Source of the DNA: Cladorhizidae sp. MBARI D1340-BT2 | Taxonomy: Eukaryota > Porifera > Demospongiae > Poecilosclerida > Cladorhizidae | Assembly (NCBI GenBank): GCA_028752905.1 | Contig: JAQNBH010000056.1 | Span: forward strand, 1-64,000 | Length of the DNA stretch: 64,000 bases | Reading direction: 5' to 3' | In this document: positions 59,901 to 64,000 of the stretch, piece by piece | Layout: every line of letters begins with the position of its first letter | How positions within the stretch are numbered: the first letter of the stretch is position 1 | The notes under the pieces: generated by a model | The model's input: only the letters and a program-made list of their open reading frames with translations | Database searches by the model: none | Told to the model about the DNA's origin: nothing | Position numbers and translations under genes: made by a program

Positions 59901-61900
59901 ACTACTTACTGTGCATAGGGAATAGTTCATCACTACTTACTGTGCATAGGGAATAGTTCATCGCCACTTACTGTGCATAGGGAATAGTTCATCACTACTT
60001 ACTTTGCATAGGCAATAGTTCATCACTACTTACTGTGCATAGGGAATAGTTCATCGCTACTTATTGTGCATAGGGAATAGTTCATCACTACTTACTGTGC
60101 ATAGGGAATAGTTCATCGTTACTTACTGTGCATAGGGAATAGTTCATCGCCACTTATTATGCATAGGGAATAGTTCATCCCTACTTACTGTGCATAGGGA
60201 ATAGTCCATCACTACTTATTGTACATAGGGAATAGTTCATCGCCACTTACTGTGCATAGGGAATAGTTCATCACTACTTACTTTGCATAGGCAAGAGTTC
60301 ATACTTACTGTGCATAGGGAATAGTTCATCGCTACTTACTGTGCATAGGGAGTAGTTCATCACTACTTACTGTGCATAGGGAATAGTTCATCGCTACTTA
60401 CTGTGCATAGGGAATAGTTCATCACTACTTACTTTGCATAGGCAAGAGTTCATACTTACTGTGCATAGGGAATAGTTCATCGTTACTTACTGTGCATAGG
60501 GAATAGTTCATCGCCACTTACTGTGCATAGGGAATAGTTCATCACTACTTACTTTGCATAGGCAATAGTTCATCACTACTTACTGTGCATAGGGAATAGT
60601 TCATCGCTACTTATTGTGCATAGGGAATAGTTCATCACTACTTACTGTGCATAGGGAATAGTTCATCGCTACTTACTCTGCATAGGGAATAGTTCATCAG
60701 ATTAGTTCAGTGCTACTTACTGTGCATATAGGGAATACTTCATCACTACTTACTGTGCATAGGGAATAGTTTATCACTACTTACTGTGCATAGGGAATAG
60801 TTGATCGCTACTTACTGTGCAAAGGGAATAGATCATCACTACTTACTGTGCATAGGGAATATTTCATCACTACTTACTGTGCATAGGGAATAGTTCATCG
60901 CTACTTAATATGGATAGGGAGTAGTTCATCAGTAATTACTGTACATAGGGAATAGTTCATCCTACTTTCTATGCATAGGTAATAGTTCATCACTACTTAC
61001 TGTGCATAGGGAATAGTTCATCGCTACTTACTGTGCATAGGGAATAGTTCATCACTACTTACTCTGCATAGTTAATAGTTCTTCACTACTTACTGTGCAT
61101 AGGGAATAGTTCATCACTACTTACTGTGCATAGGGAATAGTTCATCACTACTTACTGTGCATAGGGAATAGTTCATCGCTACTTAATATGCATAGGGAAT
61201 AGTTCATTCCTACTTACTGTGCATAGGGAATAGTTCATCACTACTTACTGTACATAGGGAATAGTTCATCGCTACCTACTGTGCATAGGGAATAGTTCAT
61301 CACTACTTACTTTGCATAGGCAAGAGTTCATACTCACTGTGCATAGGGAATAGTTCATCGCTACTTACTGTGCAGAGGGAGTAGTTCATCACTACTTACT
61401 GTGCATAGGGAATAGTTCATCGCTACTTACTGTGCATAGGTAATAGTTCATCACTACTTACTGTGCATAGGGAATAGTTCATCACTACTTACTGTGCATA
61501 GGGAATAGTTCATTTGTACTTACTGTGAATAGGGAATAGTTCATCACTACTTACTGTGCATAGGGAATAGTTCATCGCTACGTACTGTGCATAGGGAATA
61601 GTTCATCAGTACTTACTGTAAATAGGGAATAGTTCATCCTACTTACTATGCAATGGCAATAGCATAGGGAATAGTTCATTACTACTTACTTTGCATAGCC
61701 AATAGCTCATCACTATTTACTGTGCAAAGGGAATAGTTCATCACTACTTACATTGCATAAGGAATAGTTCATAACTACTTACTGTGCATAGGGAATAGTT
61801 CTTCATTAGTTACTTTGCTTAGGCAATAGTTCATCATTACTTACTGTGCATAGGGAATATTTTACCACTACTTAATTTGCATAGGCAATAGTTCATCAGT
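41931..61900 (+). repeat. Irregular higher-order repeats in satellite A marked by GCATAGTTAATAG
   Basis: The rare variant CATAGTTAAT appears at 41,931, 45,108, 47,837, 51,734, 53,931, 56,588, 58,527 and 61,067, each in the same context. Spacings run from 1,939 to 3,897 bp. Between the first two, other markers keep the same 3,177-bp offset (TATAAATAGG at 42,481 and 45,658; TAAGG variant at 43,501 and 46,678). The later copies differ by internal deletions and duplications of blocks. Confidence 0.8.
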
Positions 61901-64000
61901 ACTTACTGTGCATAGGGAATAGTTCATCGCTACTTACTGTGCATAGGGAATAGTTCTTCACTACTTACTGTGCATAAGGAATAGTTCTTCATCACTACTT
62001 ACTGTGTATAGGGAATCGCTACTTACTGTGCATAGGGAATAGGTCATCACTACTTACTGTGCATAGGGAATAGTTCATCGCAACTTAGTGTGCATAGGGA
62101 ATAGTTCATCAGTAATTACTGTGCATAGGGAATAGTTCATCACTACTTACTGTGCATAGGGAATAGTTCATCACTACTTACTGTGCGTAGGGAATAGTTC
62201 ATCTCTACTTAATGTGCATAGGGAATAGTTCATCACTACTTACTGTGCATAGGGAATAGTTCAAAGCTACATACTGTGTATAGGGAATAGTTCATCGCTA
62301 TTTACTGTGCATAGGGAATAGTTCATCTCTACTTACTGTGCATAGGGAATAGTTCATCACTACTTACTGTGCATGGGGAATAGTTCATCGCTACTTACTG
62401 TGCATAGGGAATAGTTCATTTCTACTTACTGTGCATAGGGAATAGTTCATCTCTACTTACTGTGCAGAGGGAATAGTTCATCACTACTTACTTTGCATAG
62501 GCAATAGTTCATCACTACTTACTGTGCATAGGGAATAGTTAGTTCATCGCTTCTTACTCTGCATAGGGAATAGTTCATCAGATTACTGTGAATAAGGAAT
62601 AGTTCATTGCTACTTACTTTTCTTATAGGGAATACTTCATTACTACTTACTGTGCATAGGGAATAGTTCATCACTACTTACTGTGCATAGGGAATAGTTG
62701 ATCGCTACTTACTGTGCAAAGGGAATAGTTCATCACTACTTACTGTGCATAGGGAATAGTTCATCACTACTTACTGTGCATAGGGAATAGTTCATCGCCA
62801 CTTACTGTGCATAGGGAATAGTTCATCACTACTTACTTTGCATAGGCAATAGTTCATCACTACTTACTGTGCATAGGGAATAGTTCATCGCCACTTATTA
62901 TGCATAGGGAATAGTTTATCCCTACTTACTGTGCATAGGGAATAGTCCATCACTACTTATTGTACATAGGGAATAGTTCATCGCCACTTACTGTGCATAG
63001 GGAATAGTTCATCACTACTTACTTTGCATAGGCAAGAGTTCATACTTACTGTGCATAGGGAATAGTTCATCGCTACTTACTGTGCATAGGGAGTAGTTCA
63101 TCACTACTTACTGTGCATAGGGAATAGTTCATCGCTACTTACTGTGCATAGGGAATAGTTCATCACTACTTACTGTGCATAGGGAATAGTTCATCAGTAA
63201 TTACTGTACATAGGGAATAGTTCATCCTACTTACTATGCATAGGCAATAGTTCATCACTACTTACTGTGCATAGGGAATAGTTCATCGCTACTTACTGTG
63301 CATAGGGAATAGTTCATCACTACTTACTGTGCATAGTGAATAGTTCTTCACTACATACTATGCATAGGGAATAGTTCAACACTACTTACTGTGCATAGGG
63401 AATAGTTCATCACTACCTACTGTGCATAGGGAATAGTCCATCGCTACTTACTATTCATAGGGAATAGTTCATCCCTACTTACTGTGCATAGGGAATAGTT
63501 CATCAGTACTTACTGTACATAGGGAATAGTTCATCCTACTTACTATGCATAGGCAATAGTTCATCACTACTTACTCTGCATAGGGAATAGTTCATCGCCG
63601 CTTACTGTGCATAGGGAATAGTTCATCACTACTTACTTTGCATAGGCAATAGTTCATACTTACTGTACATAGGGAATAGTTCATCGCTACTTACAGTGCA
63701 TAGGGAGTAGTTCATCACTACTTACTGTGCATAGGGAATAGTTCATCGCTACTTACTGTGCATATCACTACTTACTGTGCATAGGGAATATTTCATCGTT
63801 ACTTACTGTGCATAGGGAATAGTTCATCGCCACTTACTGTGCATAGGGAATAGTTCATCACTACTTACTTTGCATAGGCAATAGTTCATCACTACTTACT
63901 GTGCATAGGAAATAGTTCATCGCTACTTACTGTGCATAGGGAATAGTTCATCGTTACTTACTGTGCATAGGGAATAGTTCATCGCCACTTACTATGCATA

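Larger units (their letters stand above)
29574..64000 (+). repeat. 31-bp satellite A, main array, running off the right edge
   Basis: More than 34 kb of head-to-tail monomers in one orientation (about 1,110 by length; about 1,146 including the left block). Commonest variants differ at the link after TTCATC (ACTAC, GCTAC, CCTAC, TCTAC, AGTAC) and at TGCATAGG (GGAAT, GCAAT, GCAAG, GTAAT). Stops occur in all frames because 31 is not a multiple of three and each unit contains TAG, so it encodes nothing long. Every typical unit contains TACTTAC, which reads GTAAGTA on the minus strand. No other sequence interrupts the array after 29,573. Confidence 0.98.

Noticed and set aside
27721..64000. CRISPR array (31-bp repeats)
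   Set aside because: There are no unique spacers; repeats abut one another and the DNA is eukaryotic in character.
27721..64000. Telomeric or subtelomeric repeat
   Set aside because: No TTAGGG-type units occur, and the 31-bp unit does not resemble known telomere repeats.

Overview
The window looks like a stretch of an AT-rich metazoan nuclear genome. Transposon-derived coding pieces belong to animal-type families, one gene is split by a spliceosomal intron with consensus GT..AG ends, and there are no bacterial-style operons, rRNAs or clear tRNAs. A marine invertebrate, perhaps a sponge, is my guess from the mix (nucleoside-phosphorylase domain exon, BED-type and ZMYM1-like hAT elements, metazoan Mutator-like transposase, Penelope and Gmr1-like elements); the sequence alone does not prove the species.

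Left part (1-27,720): a transposon graveyard with little host coding sequence. In order: short tandem repeats, a dispersed hairpin-bearing repeat (566-690, 2776-2895, third copy at 22,044-22,121), two poorly supported hypothetical ORF areas on the minus strand (4.9-5.5 and 5.8-6.4 kb), a decayed Mutator-like transposase (8.0-8.9 kb, minus), a Penelope-like reverse transcriptase relic (9.9-10.5 kb, plus), a complete-ended piggyBac-type element with TTAA target duplication (10,788-13,221) that encodes a two-exon protein without visible catalytic domain, a 541-bp pogo/Tigger-type element with TA duplication (14,638-15,178), and a broken Ty3/gypsy element of Gmr1-like domain order, integrase before reverse transcriptase (17.06-19.39 kb, minus). 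A 28-bp minisatellite follows (22.1-22.6 kb), then an exon of a nucleoside-phosphorylase-like protein (22.9-23.4 kb, minus, one in-frame stop), and at least three hAT relics (24.1-27.7 kb), one apparently nested in another.

Right part (27,721-64,000): one huge array of a 31-bp satellite, over 1,100 monomers by length, all in one orientation and running off the right edge. It holds large-scale internal duplications (a 3,219-bp direct tandem duplication; offsets of 5,704 and 3,177 bp elsewhere). Near its left edge a second, sequence-unrelated satellite, also of 31 bp, forms a head-to-head palindrome (28,831-29,573). The left edge of the array lies inside hAT coding sequence. Each monomer carries TACTTAC, so a minus-strand transcript would contain the 5' splice-site hexamer GTAAGT about every 31 nt.

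The elements do not form a pathway. The layout, old broken transposons next to a long homogeneous satellite, resembles pericentromeric or other heterochromatic DNA. The most unusual items are the satellite architecture with its 5' splice-site-like content, the palindromic second 31-bp family, the Gmr1-like domain order and the piggyBac element with an intact spliced ORF.
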